This document shows positions 33,001 through 42,588 of a stretch of DNA of 52,096 nt, one piece after another. How positions within the stretch are numbered: the stretch's first letter is position 1; each line of letters opens with the position of its first letter. Origin of the DNA: Chloroflexota bacterium (GTDB lineage: Bacteria; Chloroflexota; UBA11872); the NCBI GenBank assembly GCA_011523785.1, contig WTFW01000164.1, positions 1 through 52,096 of the forward strand, given 5' to 3'. Below the pieces are notes generated by a model, which had not been told where the DNA came from, made no database searches, and saw only the letters and a list, made by a program, of their open reading frames with translations. The position numbers and the translations under genes are program-made.

Positions 33001-33795
33001 CTAGACGCAGCCCGGGAAGGACTGACCGCGTACCTGGATGAAGGGAGGAACCTTGGGTGCGTCGGTGACCGTCTCGTCCTGGATGGTGGCGGCGCGCATG
33101 TAGTGGACGGCGGATCCACGCCGACGGTGGGGCGTGGTGTTGGGGCGGCTGGAGTGGAAGACGAGGCTGTGATGGAAGCTGACGCCGCCGGCCGGAATTT
33201 CCACGGGGACCGGTTCGAACTGGCCGACGAAGGAGTTTTGAAGATCGGACTGAAGGTGCCTTGGAATCATGCCCCAGCGGTGGGTGCCCGGGGCCATCCA
33301 GAGGCAGCCATTGGCGATGGTGGCGTCGTCCAGCGCGCACCAGGCGGTGACGAGGTCCATGGGAAACATGTCGCGCCAAGAGCCGGAGTCCTGATGCCAG
33401 GCCTGCGCCGATCCGTGAAACGCGGGTTTCATGAGGATCTGGTCAAGATAGAGCTTGATGTCGTCGCTGCCCAGCAGGTCGGCGATGACATCCACGAGCC
33501 TGGGATTGCGCACGTGCGCGAGCATGACGTCGTCGTAGTGGGCCACCTTGTAGATCTTGCGGACGGCGAGGGCGCGGTCTTCGGGTAGCGGGCCGTCGCG
33601 CAAGCCGGGTTCGACCTGCACGCAGTCGTCGGGGACGTGGGGTGCGCGGCCACCGGCGATGAGGTCGGCGCGGTCACGCACGGCGGCCATGTCGTCCTCG
33701 GACAGCAAGTTTTCTACAACCAGGAATCCATCGCGCCTGAATTGCTCGACTTGCGCGCGGGACAGGGTGTGCAGGCCGTTGGCCTGGGTGCTCAT
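33001..33795 (-). CDS. Phytanoyl-CoA dioxygenase (PhyH)-family Fe(II)/2-oxoglutarate oxygenase
   Basis: A 264-residue protein with the family opening LSRAQVEQFRRDGFLVVENLL. The iron ligands are His134 and Asp136 in AWHQDSGSW and His214 in LVFHSSRPN; the segment NGCLWMAPGTHRWG is also typical. ATG 33795 has GGGAG about 11 bases upstream; the open frame further upstream is antisense to the divergent rtcB-like gene. Members hydroxylate a wide range of small molecules, not only phytanoyl-CoA. It shares a probable operon with the aldo/keto reductase, suggesting hydroxylation followed by reduction, or the reverse. Confidence 0.9.
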   Translation of the reverse strand: MSTQANGLHTLSRAQVEQFRRDGFLVVENLLSEDDMAAVRDRADLIAGGRAPHVPDDCVQVEPGLRDGPLPEDRALAVRKIYKVAHYDDVMLAHVRNPRLVDVIADLLGSDDIKLYLDQILMKPAFHGSAQAWHQDSGSWRDMFPMDLVTAWCALDDATIANGCLWMAPGTHRWGMIPRHLQSDLQNSFVGQFEPVPVEIPAGGVSFHHSLVFHSSRPNTTPHRRRGSAVHYMRAATIQDETVTDAPKVPPFIQVRGQSFPGCV

Positions 33796-33864
33796 AGGCG
33801 CTCTCCCGATTCGTGCGGGGTGTTCGCGCTGCGGCCTCAGCATATCCCGGCGTAGGTTTAAGGG

Positions 33865-35067
33865 ATGAGCAAGCCGCGCGTTCACTTTTTTGGCCAGGGC
33901 GACCCTCGGGCCGTGGCGCAACTGAACCGTTGCCTGCGGCAGGCGACGTATGGGGTGCTGTGCGCCGACCATCACGTGGGGTATTCGGCACCAATCGGGG
34001 CGGCGATCGCCTATCCGCGGCACGTGTCGCCGTCGGGCGTGGGGTGCGACATCGGTTGCGGCAACCTGGCGGTGCGGACGCCGCTGCGGGCCTCGACGCT
34101 TGACACCGCGGGGGTGATGGACGAGATCGTGCAGACGATCAGTTTTGGGCTGGGGCGCAAGAACCGTGAACGGGTGGACGACCCGGTGCTGGAACAAATC
34201 CGAAAGGCCGCCTTCGCACCGCAGAGGAGGCTGCTGAAGCTGGCTGAGGGGCAATTGGGCACGGTTGGCGCCGGGAACCACTACGTGGACCTGTTTTCCG
34301 ATCAGCAGGACCGGCTGTGGATCGGGGTGCACTTCGGCAGCCGGGGGTTCGGCCACCGGACGGCCACCGGGTTCCTGGCGATGGGCGAGGGACGGAAGTT
34401 CACGGACCGACCACGGAACACGAGCATGGATGCGCCGCCGGTGCTGTTTGACGTGAGGACCGAGCTTGGACAGGCGTATATCTCGGCGATGCGGCTGGCG
34501 GGGACGTACGCGCAGGCGGGGCGACGCTGGGTGGTGGAACGGATTCTGAAGCTGCTAGGAACGAGCGCGGACCTGACGGTGCACAACCACCACAATTTCG
34601 CCTGGGAGGAGAAGCACTTCGGGCGGACGTTCTGGGTCGTGCGCAAGGGGGCGACGCCGGCGTTTCCGGGTCAGCAGGGATTCGTGGGCGCAACGATGGG
34701 CGGGATGTCCGTGATCCTGGAGGGCCTGGACTCGCCCGCTTCGAAGCAAGCGCTGTACAGCACGGTGCACGGGGCCGGGCGGGTGATGTCGCGACGCCAG
34801 GCGGCCGGCCGCCGGCGCTACAACCGGAAGCGCAAGCGCTGGGTGCAGACGGCGCCCGGCGTAGTGGACTGGCCGAAGGTACGAGAGTCAATCCGCGGGC
34901 AGGGCATCGTGCTGCGCGGCGGCGGGGCCGACGAGGCGCCGGAGGCGTACAAGAACCTGGATCAGGTGCTGGCCGAGCACGCCGGAACGGTTCGGGTTAC
35001 CCACCGGCTGCGACCGATAGGGGTGGCCATGGCGGGCGCGGATACGTTTGATCCTTTCCGGGACTAG
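33865..35067 (+). CDS. rtcB: RtcB-family RNA ligase
   Basis: A 400-residue RtcB homologue. Metal- and GMP-binding motifs: SGVGCDIGCG (Cys61, Asp62), GTVGAGNHYVD, GVHFGSRGFGH, VHNHHNFAWEE, RKGATPA. The guanylated His is His302 in STVHGAGRVMSR. RtcB joins 2',3'-cyclic phosphate or 3'-phosphate ends to 5'-OH RNA ends. No archease or rtcA lies next to it. It diverges from the PhyH gene with 69 bases between, and converges on the Gfo/Idh gene. Confidence 0.92.
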   Translation: MSKPRVHFFGQGDPRAVAQLNRCLRQATYGVLCADHHVGYSAPIGAAIAYPRHVSPSGVGCDIGCGNLAVRTPLRASTLDTAGVMDEIVQTISFGLGRKNRERVDDPVLEQIRKAAFAPQRRLLKLAEGQLGTVGAGNHYVDLFSDQQDRLWIGVHFGSRGFGHRTATGFLAMGEGRKFTDRPRNTSMDAPPVLFDVRTELGQAYISAMRLAGTYAQAGRRWVVERILKLLGTSADLTVHNHHNFAWEEKHFGRTFWVVRKGATPAFPGQQGFVGATMGGMSVILEGLDSPASKQALYSTVHGAGRVMSRRQAAGRRRYNRKRKRWVQTAPGVVDWPKVRESIRGQGIVLRGGGADEAPEAYKNLDQVLAEHAGTVRVTHRLRPIGVAMAGADTFDPFRD

Positions 35068-35107
35068 CGGACGCGCTCGGGCCTACGGCCACAACCGTGA
35101 CTTGCGA

Positions 35108-36211
35108 TCAGTCTCTGGAGCGCAGTGGCTGGTCGACCGCGTAGCGGGTGTCGTACCTGCCGGGGAACTCGACGGGAAACTCGCCGGTTCCGATGGACTC
35201 AATGAGTGGCGATCCCATGGTCTGGAGGGGAAGTCGGACGAGGGTGTGGGTGCGGGCGGATTCGAATATGGCCATCAGGATTTCCTGGGTCTTGATGGCG
35301 AGATGGGCGTCGTTGCGGTTTTCCGAGATTTCGCCGCGGGCCCATTGGGCCAGGCCGTTCAGTTCGCATCGAAACACGTCATCCAGCGTCTGTGTTGGCG
35401 CGGGAGTCTCGGTTATTCCCCTGCCCCGCCGCACGATGCGGACCGCATAGTCCGTTGCCAGAAATTCGCTCGGCCACATAAGGACGCCGTCAGTTCCGGT
35501 GACGGTCTGGAGCTTCCAGTCGTATTGAGGGTCGGGGGGAATGTCGCCCTCGAACGACACGCGCATGCCGCCGGCGAACGAAATCAGAGCACCTGAAAGT
35601 TCTTCGGTGGGCCAGCCGCGCTCGTAGCTATCGGACTTTCGCTGCACGTTAGCGATGACCCATTCGGGATCGGGGTCGCCCAGCACGAACTGCGTATAGC
35701 TCAGCGTGTGGGTGCCGTTGTTCATCAGCCCGCCCGATTCCATGCTGGCGGTTGCGGTGAGGGGCGTACCGATGGCGCCGTCAGCAATCAGTGCCCGCGC
35801 CTGCTCGTGCACGGTGTACCAGCGCATCATGTGGCCGATGGCCAGTTTGACGGCATTCCGCTCGCAGGCCGCCAGCATGGCGCGCGCCTCGCCCAGGCTG
35901 AGGGCCATTGGCTTCTCGCAGAGGATGGCGCGCGGCGGATAGCGCGTGGCGGCCAGGATGGTCTGGGGGGCGTGCCAGCGGGCCGGGGTGGCGATGCTGA
36001 GCAGGTCGGGCTGCTGTTCGGCGAGCATGCGCTCGAAGTCACGGTAGCTGTGCAGGTCCGGGAACCAACGGCCAACCCGGTCAAGCGCCGAGGAGTCGAC
36101 ATCGCAGACGGCGGTGAGCTCTACGCCTTCAAGCTGCGCGTAGATCTGGGCGTGCTGGCGGCCGGCCCAGTTGAGGCCGACGACGGCGGCGCGCAGAGTC
36201 TCGCCGGGCAC
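35108..36211 (-). CDS. Gfo/Idh/MocA-family NAD(P)-dependent oxidoreductase
   Basis: A 367-residue protein with an N-terminal Rossmann fold (AAVVGLNWAGRQHAQIY, where the usual G-x-G-x-x-G is altered to G-L-N-W-A-G), the family EKP motif in ILCEKPMALS, and a C-terminal alpha/beta domain with a conserved His in GGLMNNGTHTLS. Relatives oxidise or epimerise sugars, inositols and related compounds. GTG start at 36211, with AAAGAGAGAT upstream. Single-gene unit, 40 bases from the convergent rtcB end. Confidence 0.88.
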   Translation of the reverse strand: MPGETLRAAVVGLNWAGRQHAQIYAQLEGVELTAVCDVDSSALDRVGRWFPDLHSYRDFERMLAEQQPDLLSIATPARWHAPQTILAATRYPPRAILCEKPMALSLGEARAMLAACERNAVKLAIGHMMRWYTVHEQARALIADGAIGTPLTATASMESGGLMNNGTHTLSYTQFVLGDPDPEWVIANVQRKSDSYERGWPTEELSGALISFAGGMRVSFEGDIPPDPQYDWKLQTVTGTDGVLMWPSEFLATDYAVRIVRRGRGITETPAPTQTLDDVFRCELNGLAQWARGEISENRNDAHLAIKTQEILMAIFESARTHTLVRLPLQTMGSPLIESIGTGEFPVEFPGRYDTRYAVDQPLRSRD

Positions 36212-36493
36212 CGGTATCTCTCTTTGCCTTGCAGCGAATGCGATGGCAACGGTTTGATCACTATGGCGCGTTAGCCAATGCCGCGCCAGTCAGCGGGGTC
36301 GTTCTAGTGGCGCCAAAGCTGCGATCTGAAAATTCCGGTCCGGTCGCACCGGATGATCCAGCGCTCAGTTCGGCCGTCCGCGGATACGAAATCGGTCGAG
36401 TTGACTCGGGCAGCAACACACTTGCTTCGGCCTAGCGTCTGAACCGACCATGGGACAGCGCGGCGGGCGACGGGGCACAGCGGCAGGCTTTCA
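36212..36493. other. Divergent intergenic region
   Basis: About 280 bases between the Gfo/Idh gene (minus) and the exported hydrolase (plus). No gene, tRNA or clear hairpin seen; it must hold both promoters. Confidence 0.5.
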
Positions 36494-38032
36494 ATGAGGC
36501 TTCGACCCAGAACCTGGGGACTACGCATGGCCTGGTTGGCGCATGTTGGCCTGGGGCTGGCCCTTGGGTTATTCGGTAGCGGGCTGGCCGCGTTGGTTGC
36601 GCTGACGCTCTTCGTTGACCGTGTCACTGTTCCGGCTTGCGAGAAGGCGACGCCAGCGGCGTCAGACCGTGAGGCGGCGCCATTTGCGTTTGACCCGGAG
36701 GAGCGCGCACGCACCTTCGTACGGGCTATGGCGGACGACGACTATGAAACGGCCTACGGGATGTTGGCACTCGAGCAGCTGGGACGGAGCGGGCTGTGCG
36801 AGGTTGGTCTGGAGGGGTTCTGGCGCGTGGTTGCGGCGGAACACCCCGACCTGATTGCCATCGAGACGTTTTCGCCGTTGGCGTACGACGCGGCGTCCGA
36901 CCATCTGCGTGTGGTGCTGCGCCTATCGATGAGAGGAAACGGGCAATCCCAGGAGTCCAGGCGCGACGCGTACACCGCAATAAACCTCACGCCTGACGGT
37001 CGAATCGGATGGTTCAGCTACCTATCGATTCTGACGGACCTGGGGCCGGCACCCGAGTCGCCGCCACCGCCATACGCGCCGCCGGGAACTTTCGACGCGT
37101 ATCGGGTGACGTTTGGCCGGGCGCCCTGGGAGCTTGACGGCACGCTCACCGTGCCGAAGGGGCAAGGACCGTTTCCGGCCGTGGTGATCATCGGCCCAGG
37201 CGGTGGCTTTGCGGGGGAGAGTCCGAACCGCTGGGATCGCGATGTGGCCCAAGGACTCGCCACGCATGGGGTGGCCTCCCTGCGATTCGCCGAGCGATCC
37301 GTAACTCACGCGCTGGCGGCCGCGCGACGACCAACGTTCACTCTCGCGGAGGAGTACGTGGATGATGCGTTGGCGGCAATCGGGCGGCTGCGACTGACGC
37401 CTCGTGTCGATCCAACCCGCGTCTATCTGCTCGGGATCAGCGTCGCTAGCTTCGCGATGCCGCGCATCGCCAGCCTGGATCCCGATCTGGCGGGTCTGGT
37501 GCTCATTTCGCCTTCCAGCGGATACGTCTGGGACTCCGCATGGCGCATGCAACAGGAGCACGCCAAGGTCGACAGGACGGTCTCTGAGAGCGAGCAACAC
37601 AGCATTGAGGTGCTGAAAGCACGTGCCGCCGCAATCGAAGCTGCCGCCAGAGGCGACGGTGATCCGAAGGAACACGGTGTGCGGATCGCCTACCACCTCG
37701 ACCTGGCTACGTATCGACCGGAAAACGTAGCGCGCTATCTCCCGATTCCCATGTTCGTGATATTCGGCGACCGGGTGGGGGTTACGCCCATTGAGGACCA
37801 CGAAGCGTGGCTCACGAGCTTGCGCCGGCGCGGGGATGCCGCGTTTCGCGCGTACAAGGGTCATGTCCATGGCCTGTTTGACGTTTCGAAGGCCAGGCCT
37901 CCCGCGCTCCGCTCCGTGGGTCATGTCGACGAAGAGGTGATGATTGACGTTGCGGCATGGATCGATGGCGACTGGCCCGAGTTGTCCTGCGACGAGGTCG
38001 AACATTGGTATGCCGGCTGCAACGGCGGATAG
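36494..38032 (+). CDS. Membrane-anchored alpha/beta hydrolase with atypical triad
   Basis: A 512-residue protein with an N-terminal membrane anchor (about 13-41), a DUF3887-like helical domain (about 65-170), then an alpha/beta hydrolase domain (FPAVVIIGPGGGFAGE and onward). The nucleophile elbow reads GISVAS (Ser316), where G-H-S-x-G is usual. The acid-turn region reads FVIFGDRVGVTP; comparison with G-E-R-D loops puts Val where the catalytic Asp is expected. The His is present in YKGHVHGLF. Activity may be lost or carried by another acid. ATG 36494 is used; ATG 36527 has a better SD (GGGGA). Confidence 0.7.
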   Translation: MRLRPRTWGLRMAWLAHVGLGLALGLFGSGLAALVALTLFVDRVTVPACEKATPAASDREAAPFAFDPEERARTFVRAMADDDYETAYGMLALEQLGRSGLCEVGLEGFWRVVAAEHPDLIAIETFSPLAYDAASDHLRVVLRLSMRGNGQSQESRRDAYTAINLTPDGRIGWFSYLSILTDLGPAPESPPPPYAPPGTFDAYRVTFGRAPWELDGTLTVPKGQGPFPAVVIIGPGGGFAGESPNRWDRDVAQGLATHGVASLRFAERSVTHALAAARRPTFTLAEEYVDDALAAIGRLRLTPRVDPTRVYLLGISVASFAMPRIASLDPDLAGLVLISPSSGYVWDSAWRMQQEHAKVDRTVSESEQHSIEVLKARAAAIEAAARGDGDPKEHGVRIAYHLDLATYRPENVARYLPIPMFVIFGDRVGVTPIEDHEAWLTSLRRRGDAAFRAYKGHVHGLFDVSKARPPALRSVGHVDEEVMIDVAAWIDGDWPELSCDEVEHWYAGCNGG

Positions 38033-38283
38033 CAAGGACCAACTTGGCGAGTGCAATGGGCGTGTCGGACGCAGTTGAGAGTCGCGGCAGGTCGCCGAAC
38101 GAATCAGGTCGACGGAAGCGTGCGCCAGACAACCTCAGCTGGTCTGACAGCGGCGATCACTGAAGCGCGAGTCTCACAGCGCAGGATCCAGGGACTGCCC
38201 AGCCCCCGCTGGCTGCGCTGGAGTGGAGAACGTGACACACTCGCCTCGCTGGTCGCGGCGGCCAGGGGCACGGAGCGGACGCA

Positions 38284-39291
38284 GTGAACTACCGCAATTT
38301 GGGTCGTACCGGAGTCAAGGTGAGCCCGCTGTGCGTGGGCTGTTGGAACTTTGGGAACGCGACCAGCCGGGAAGAATCGCTGGCGATCATCGATCACGCG
38401 TTGGACGCCGGGGTCAACTTCATCGACACGGCCAATATGTACGGTCGCGGGACGAGCGAAACGATCGTCGGCGAGGCGCTAGCGGAACCGAGCCGGCGTG
38501 GGCGGGTGGTTCTGGCGACGAAGGTCCACTTTGCGATGGACGACGCGGATCCGAACGCGCAGGGCAACAGCCGACGACACATCGTGGAGCAGTGCGAGGC
38601 GTCGCTGCGGCGGCTGCAGACGGACTACATCGACCTGTACCAGATTCACCGTCCGTCGCCGGACACTCCACCCGACGAGACACTGCGCGCGCTGGACGAC
38701 CTGGTTCGCAGCGGCAAGGTGCGCTATATCGGCACGAGCACGTGGCCGGCCTGGCAGGTGGTGGAGTCGCTGTGGGTGGCCGAGAAACTGAGTCTCAACC
38801 GGCCGATCTGTGAGCAGCCGCCGTATCACCTGCTGGACCGCCGGATCGAGCGTGAACTGGTACCGATGGCGCAGACGTATGGGATCGGGATCATTCCGTG
38901 GGCGCCGCTGGCCAGCGGGTTTCTGACCGGGATCTACCAGCGCAACACGGCCGCACCACCCGGGACACGGTTCGAGAAGAGTCCGGAGACGCAAGAGCAG
39001 CGGAACCTGCACAGTGAAGCGGCGTTCGCCGTGCTGGACGAGGTCGCGGCCATCGCCTGCGAAAAGGGCTGCAGCCCCGGCCAGCTGGCCCTGGCCTGGA
39101 ACATGACACAGCCCGGGATCACCGCGCCGATCGTGGGCCCGCGCACCCTTGACCACTGGAAGGGCAACCTGGGAGCGCTGCAAGTTGCGGTCACTGACGC
39201 CGACCGGAAACGGCTGGATGCCGTCGCGCCGCCGGGACGCATGATTGCGCCGTACTACGAGGCCCAATGGGGACCTCGCACGTACCGGTAG
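38284..39291 (+). CDS. Aldo/keto reductase
   Basis: A 335-residue reductase with the tetrad Asp48 and Tyr53 (FIDTANMYG), Lys80 (LATKVHF) and His122 (LYQIHRPSPD). The opening YRNLGRTGVKVSPLCVGCWNFG and the end PGITAPIVGPRTLDHW are typical of the AKR/Tas-like branch. GTG start at 38284 with GGAGCGGA upstream. It leads a three-gene set: M24 protein 19 bases later, then the racemase-like gene. Related to, but clearly distinct from, the reductase at 32004-32981. Confidence 0.9.
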   Translation: MNYRNLGRTGVKVSPLCVGCWNFGNATSREESLAIIDHALDAGVNFIDTANMYGRGTSETIVGEALAEPSRRGRVVLATKVHFAMDDADPNAQGNSRRHIVEQCEASLRRLQTDYIDLYQIHRPSPDTPPDETLRALDDLVRSGKVRYIGTSTWPAWQVVESLWVAEKLSLNRPICEQPPYHLLDRRIERELVPMAQTYGIGIIPWAPLASGFLTGIYQRNTAAPPGTRFEKSPETQEQRNLHSEAAFAVLDEVAAIACEKGCSPGQLALAWNMTQPGITAPIVGPRTLDHWKGNLGALQVAVTDADRKRLDAVAPPGRMIAPYYEAQWGPRTYR

Positions 39292-39310
39292 CCCGAGAGA
39301 GGACGAAGCC

Positions 39311-40516
39311 ATGCGGGTGCATGCCAGCCTGAGCGGGGGGAGGTTCCCTGAAGCCAAGTTGGGGGACCTGAAGCCGGAACCTGCGTTTTCCAAGGCGGAG
39401 TACGAGGAGCGGCTGGCGCGGGCGCGGGCGGCGATGGACGCGCAGGGGCTCGACGCGCTGGTGGTGATGAACCCGGCAAGCGTGTTTTACCTGTCCGGTT
39501 ACCAGACGTTCGCGGTTGACGGCGGGGCCTGCCTGGTCGTGCCGAGCGACGGCGAACCGGCGCTCGCGATGGACCCGCCGGAGTTTGGCGGGGCGCTGCT
39601 GGGGGTGTGGTTCGACGACCTTCACGGATATCCGCCGGAGAGCGATCGACCGGAGTACGCGGCCGCGATGCTTGCCGAGCACGGCGCGACACGTGGGCGC
39701 ATTGGGCTTGACGGCGCAGCGTGGGGCGCCACGACCGCCTTCTCCGCCGGCCTGGCGCACGCGCTACCCCTGGCGGAGCTTGTCGACGCGACTGAACTGC
39801 TGATCGAGTTGAAGCGGCGCAAGTCGGCCGCTGAAATCGAGCACATCCGCAGCGCCGCGTTCGCTACCCAGGCGGCGGTGGAAGCCGCCACCGCGACCGC
39901 GGCGGCTGGCGTATCTGATGGTGATATCGCTGGAGCAGCCTTCGCAGCCATGGCGCGAGCGGGCAGCGAGTACCCGTGCCTGTCGCCGATCGTCACCAGC
40001 GGTGCCCGCTCGGGGATGCTGCACACGACGCACAAGCGCCACACCATTCAGTCGGGCGACAACGTGCTGCTGGAGATCGGCGGGTGCGTGCAGCGCTATA
40101 CCGCGCCGCAGATGCGGACGTTGACAATCGGCCCGCCGTCCGCCGAGGTGCGGGCGGCTGCCGATGCTTGTCTTGCCGCCCTCCACGCCGTTCTCAACGC
40201 CATGGGACCGGGAGTCGCGGCGCGTGACGCGGCGGAGGCGGGCTGGCGGGAACTGGCGGCCGCGGGCGACGACCTGGTGTTTCACGGGACGTTCGGCTAC
40301 GGCATTGGGGCCGGCTTTCCACCAAACTGGGCGGACGGTTCGGGGTTCATCCGGAGCGATCAGGACAGCGTGCTGGAACCCGGCATCGTGTTTCACCACC
40401 CGGTGGCTGTGCGGCGGCTGGGGGAGTTTGGGGTCGCGTTCAGCGAGACCAGCGTGATTACTAAGGACGGCTGCGAGGTGCTGACGCGCGGGCCGCGGGA
40501 ACTGGTTGAACGGTAG
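39311..40516 (+). CDS. M24-family creatinase-like hydrolase, metal site lost
   Basis: A 401-residue pita-bread-fold protein: N-terminal creatinase domain (VVMNPASVFYLSGYQTFAVDG) and C-terminal M24 domain. The metal ligands of true Xaa-Pro/Met aminopeptidases are mostly missing: the first Asp is Glu255 (LLEIGG), the second is Pro266 (TAPQMRT), the His is Tyr (FGYGIG), one Glu is His (VFHHPVAV). The GYGIGAGFPPNW motif recalls metal-independent relatives such as creatinase and ectoine hydrolase (DoeA). It probably opens or cleaves a C-N bond of a small metabolite. ATG 39311, with GAGAGGA upstream. Confidence 0.82.
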   Translation: MRVHASLSGGRFPEAKLGDLKPEPAFSKAEYEERLARARAAMDAQGLDALVVMNPASVFYLSGYQTFAVDGGACLVVPSDGEPALAMDPPEFGGALLGVWFDDLHGYPPESDRPEYAAAMLAEHGATRGRIGLDGAAWGATTAFSAGLAHALPLAELVDATELLIELKRRKSAAEIEHIRSAAFATQAAVEAATATAAAGVSDGDIAGAAFAAMARAGSEYPCLSPIVTSGARSGMLHTTHKRHTIQSGDNVLLEIGGCVQRYTAPQMRTLTIGPPSAEVRAAADACLAALHAVLNAMGPGVAARDAAEAGWRELAAAGDDLVFHGTFGYGIGAGFPPNWADGSGFIRSDQDSVLEPGIVFHHPVAVRRLGEFGVAFSETSVITKDGCEVLTRGPRELVER

Positions 40517-40521
40517 CCGCC

Positions 40522-41256
40522 ATGGAATGCCGCCAGATCGGGATCGTGTGGCCCGAGCCGGTGCAGGAGCGGCACCGGACTGAACTTCAGGCATTCGTCG
40601 GGCCTGACCTCGTGCTTGACATCGAACCCGTCAGAACCGACCCGGATCCGGAACCGAACATCACGCTGGCGTTGGTGGAGGGACTGGCGCGGGATCCGCA
40701 GAACGGACACGCGGCAAGGCGGCTGGCTGAGCGTGGGGCCCAGGCCCTGGCGTACGGCTGTACGTCAGCCAGCTATGTGCTGGGTCCCGAAGGTGACGCA
40801 GCCATCATCAAGGAGATGCAGGCTGCCTCCGGCTTGCCCGCGACGACGACCTCCTCGGCTGTCGTTGAGGCCTTGCGAGTGCTGGGGGTTCAGACCGTGG
40901 CGGTGCTGTCGCCGCACATCGATGATCTGAACGCAAGACTGCGCGTCTACCTGGAGTCCTCGGGATTCACCGTGGCGGCCATGGTGGGGCTGAACCTGCG
41001 ATGCGATATCGAGGACGTGGAGCCGGCGGAGACGCGGAGGATCGTGGAGTCGCAGGTGGACAGGCCGGACGCCGACGCCGTGTTCATCAGCTGCACCGGC
41101 ATGCGCACGGCGGGGATCATCGACGACATTGAAGCGTCCCTGGGCAAGCCAGTGGTAACGGCCAATCAGGCAACGCTTTGGCACGCCGGTCGGCTTACAG
41201 GAGTCGGGATGGCCAGGCCCGAGCGTGGACTCTTGCTGGCAACGTCACCTGTCTGA
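40522..41256 (+). CDS. Asp/Glu racemase-superfamily protein (maleate isomerase/arylmalonate decarboxylase-like)
   Basis: A 244-residue protein with the two Cys regions of this superfamily: first AYGCTSASYV, second FISCTGMRT. The pattern fits maleate cis-trans isomerase or arylmalonate decarboxylase relatives better than amino-acid racemases. ATG 40522 lies 5 bases after the M24 stop, so the two are coexpressed. A joint pathway with a creatinase-like amidohydrolase suggests degradation of an N-containing organic acid. Confidence 0.85.
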   Translation: MECRQIGIVWPEPVQERHRTELQAFVGPDLVLDIEPVRTDPDPEPNITLALVEGLARDPQNGHAARRLAERGAQALAYGCTSASYVLGPEGDAAIIKEMQAASGLPATTTSSAVVEALRVLGVQTVAVLSPHIDDLNARLRVYLESSGFTVAAMVGLNLRCDIEDVEPAETRRIVESQVDRPDADAVFISCTGMRTAGIIDDIEASLGKPVVTANQATLWHAGRLTGVGMARPERGLLLATSPV

Positions 41257-41393
41257 CCTTGCTTATCTCCGCCGGCGGCCCTTGACGCGCTTTGAGAAGT
41301 CGGGTGTCGAAGGGGTGTCCCCAGACTGGGCTCCGATGCAAGACATGACGTCAGGCACACAGCCAAGTCGCCAAATCCGAAGTTGAACAATCG

Positions 41394-42566
41394 CTATTCC
41401 GCGATCTCGTGGACGCGGTCCCAGGGGACGAGTCGTCCGACGGCTCGATTCTGGGATTCCTCGCCACCGTATGTCACTGCTATTTCAATAGGCGGCGAAA
41501 GCGCGGCGAGGTGGCCCTGAACGCGAAGCGCCCCGCCGAAGAGACTCGAGGATGAGGTCTGCGACGACTTGGCCTCGACGAGTGTCAGGCGAGACGGATG
41601 CTCGATGACCAGGTCAACCTCGGCGCCGTCTCGATTCCGATAGAAGTAGAGGCCGCGCGTTTCGCCCCGGTTCAGCCGATGCTTGACGACTTCCGAGACG
41701 ACCCAGGTCTCAAAAATGGCGCCGCGCAAGGGGTGGGTGCGCAACTGGTGCGGGGCTCGGATGCCGATCAGCCAGCAGGCAAGGCCGGTGTCGTAGAAGT
41801 GCAGCTTCGGTGTCTTGACGAGCCGTTTGCCGAGGTTCCGGTGAAACGGCGGGAGTCGGAAGACGATGAAGCTTGCCTCCAGAATGCTCAGCCAGGCCTT
41901 CGCGGTCGGCTGGGACACGCCGCAGTCGCTCGCCAGCGAGAGATAGTTGATCAGCTGCCCGGTTCGCCCCGCGCACAGCTCGAGGAATCGCTGGAAGGTT
42001 GCGAGATCGCCCACCTGGCTGATCGTCCGCACGTCGCGTTCCACGTAGGTAGCCACGTATGACCGGAGCCACTCCGATGGGTCGGGCCTGTTATCGAAGA
42101 TGCGGGGATAACCGCCGGCAGACAGGGTTTCTTCCAATGTCCGAGGATGCTCGTCAAAGCGCACGACTTCGCGCCGTGCGAGCGGAAGAAGGTGATGAAC
42201 CGAGGTTCGCCCGGCCAGGGACTGGCTGACCGACGCGACCAGCGCGAGATTCTGCGAGCCGGTGAGAATCCAACGGCCTGGTCGTGGATCGGCGTCGATG
42301 ATTCCCTGCAGGTAGGCAGGGAGGTCCGGGGCGCGCTGTACTTCGTCGATGATGGCGCCATCGGGATACCGGGCCAGAAAACCGCGGGGATCCTCAGTTG
42401 CGAAGGATCGAGTATCCGGCGCCTCTAAGCTGACGTAGGTATGTTCGGGGAATTCGGTCCGGACGAGGGTGGTCTTGCCACTCTGGCGAGGTCCCGTCAG
42501 CGTGATGGACGGCGACGTCTGTGCCGCTTGCAGCAGTCGCGGAGCGAGGTCACGCGGGATGGTCAT
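41394..42566 (-). CDS. AAA+ ATPase with C-terminal DUF4143 domain
   Basis: A 390-residue protein of the AAA_14-DUF4143 family: Walker A GPRQSGKTTLV (25-35), Walker B AIIDEVQRAP (71-80), sensor ILTGSQN, then a DUF4143 region ending in a nuclease-like core (LYFYRNRDGAEVDLVIE, LTLVEAKSS). The E-D-x-K-like arrangement resembles restriction-endonuclease folds. These proteins are widespread, often horizontally transferred and of uncertain function. The start codon lies 23 bases from a perfect 14-bp palindrome. A single-gene unit. Confidence 0.88.
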   Translation of the reverse strand: MTIPRDLAPRLLQAAQTSPSITLTGPRQSGKTTLVRTEFPEHTYVSLEAPDTRSFATEDPRGFLARYPDGAIIDEVQRAPDLPAYLQGIIDADPRPGRWILTGSQNLALVASVSQSLAGRTSVHHLLPLARREVVRFDEHPRTLEETLSAGGYPRIFDNRPDPSEWLRSYVATYVERDVRTISQVGDLATFQRFLELCAGRTGQLINYLSLASDCGVSQPTAKAWLSILEASFIVFRLPPFHRNLGKRLVKTPKLHFYDTGLACWLIGIRAPHQLRTHPLRGAIFETWVVSEVVKHRLNRGETRGLYFYRNRDGAEVDLVIEHPSRLTLVEAKSSQTSSSSLFGGALRVQGHLAALSPPIEIAVTYGGEESQNRAVGRLVPWDRVHEIAE

Positions 42567-42588
42567 TTGACGATACTAGTGCCAAAGA

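Noticed and set aside
41257-41393. Possible terminator between the racemase-like gene and the DUF4143 gene
   Set aside because: I found no stem of convincing length followed by a T-tract in this convergent gap.
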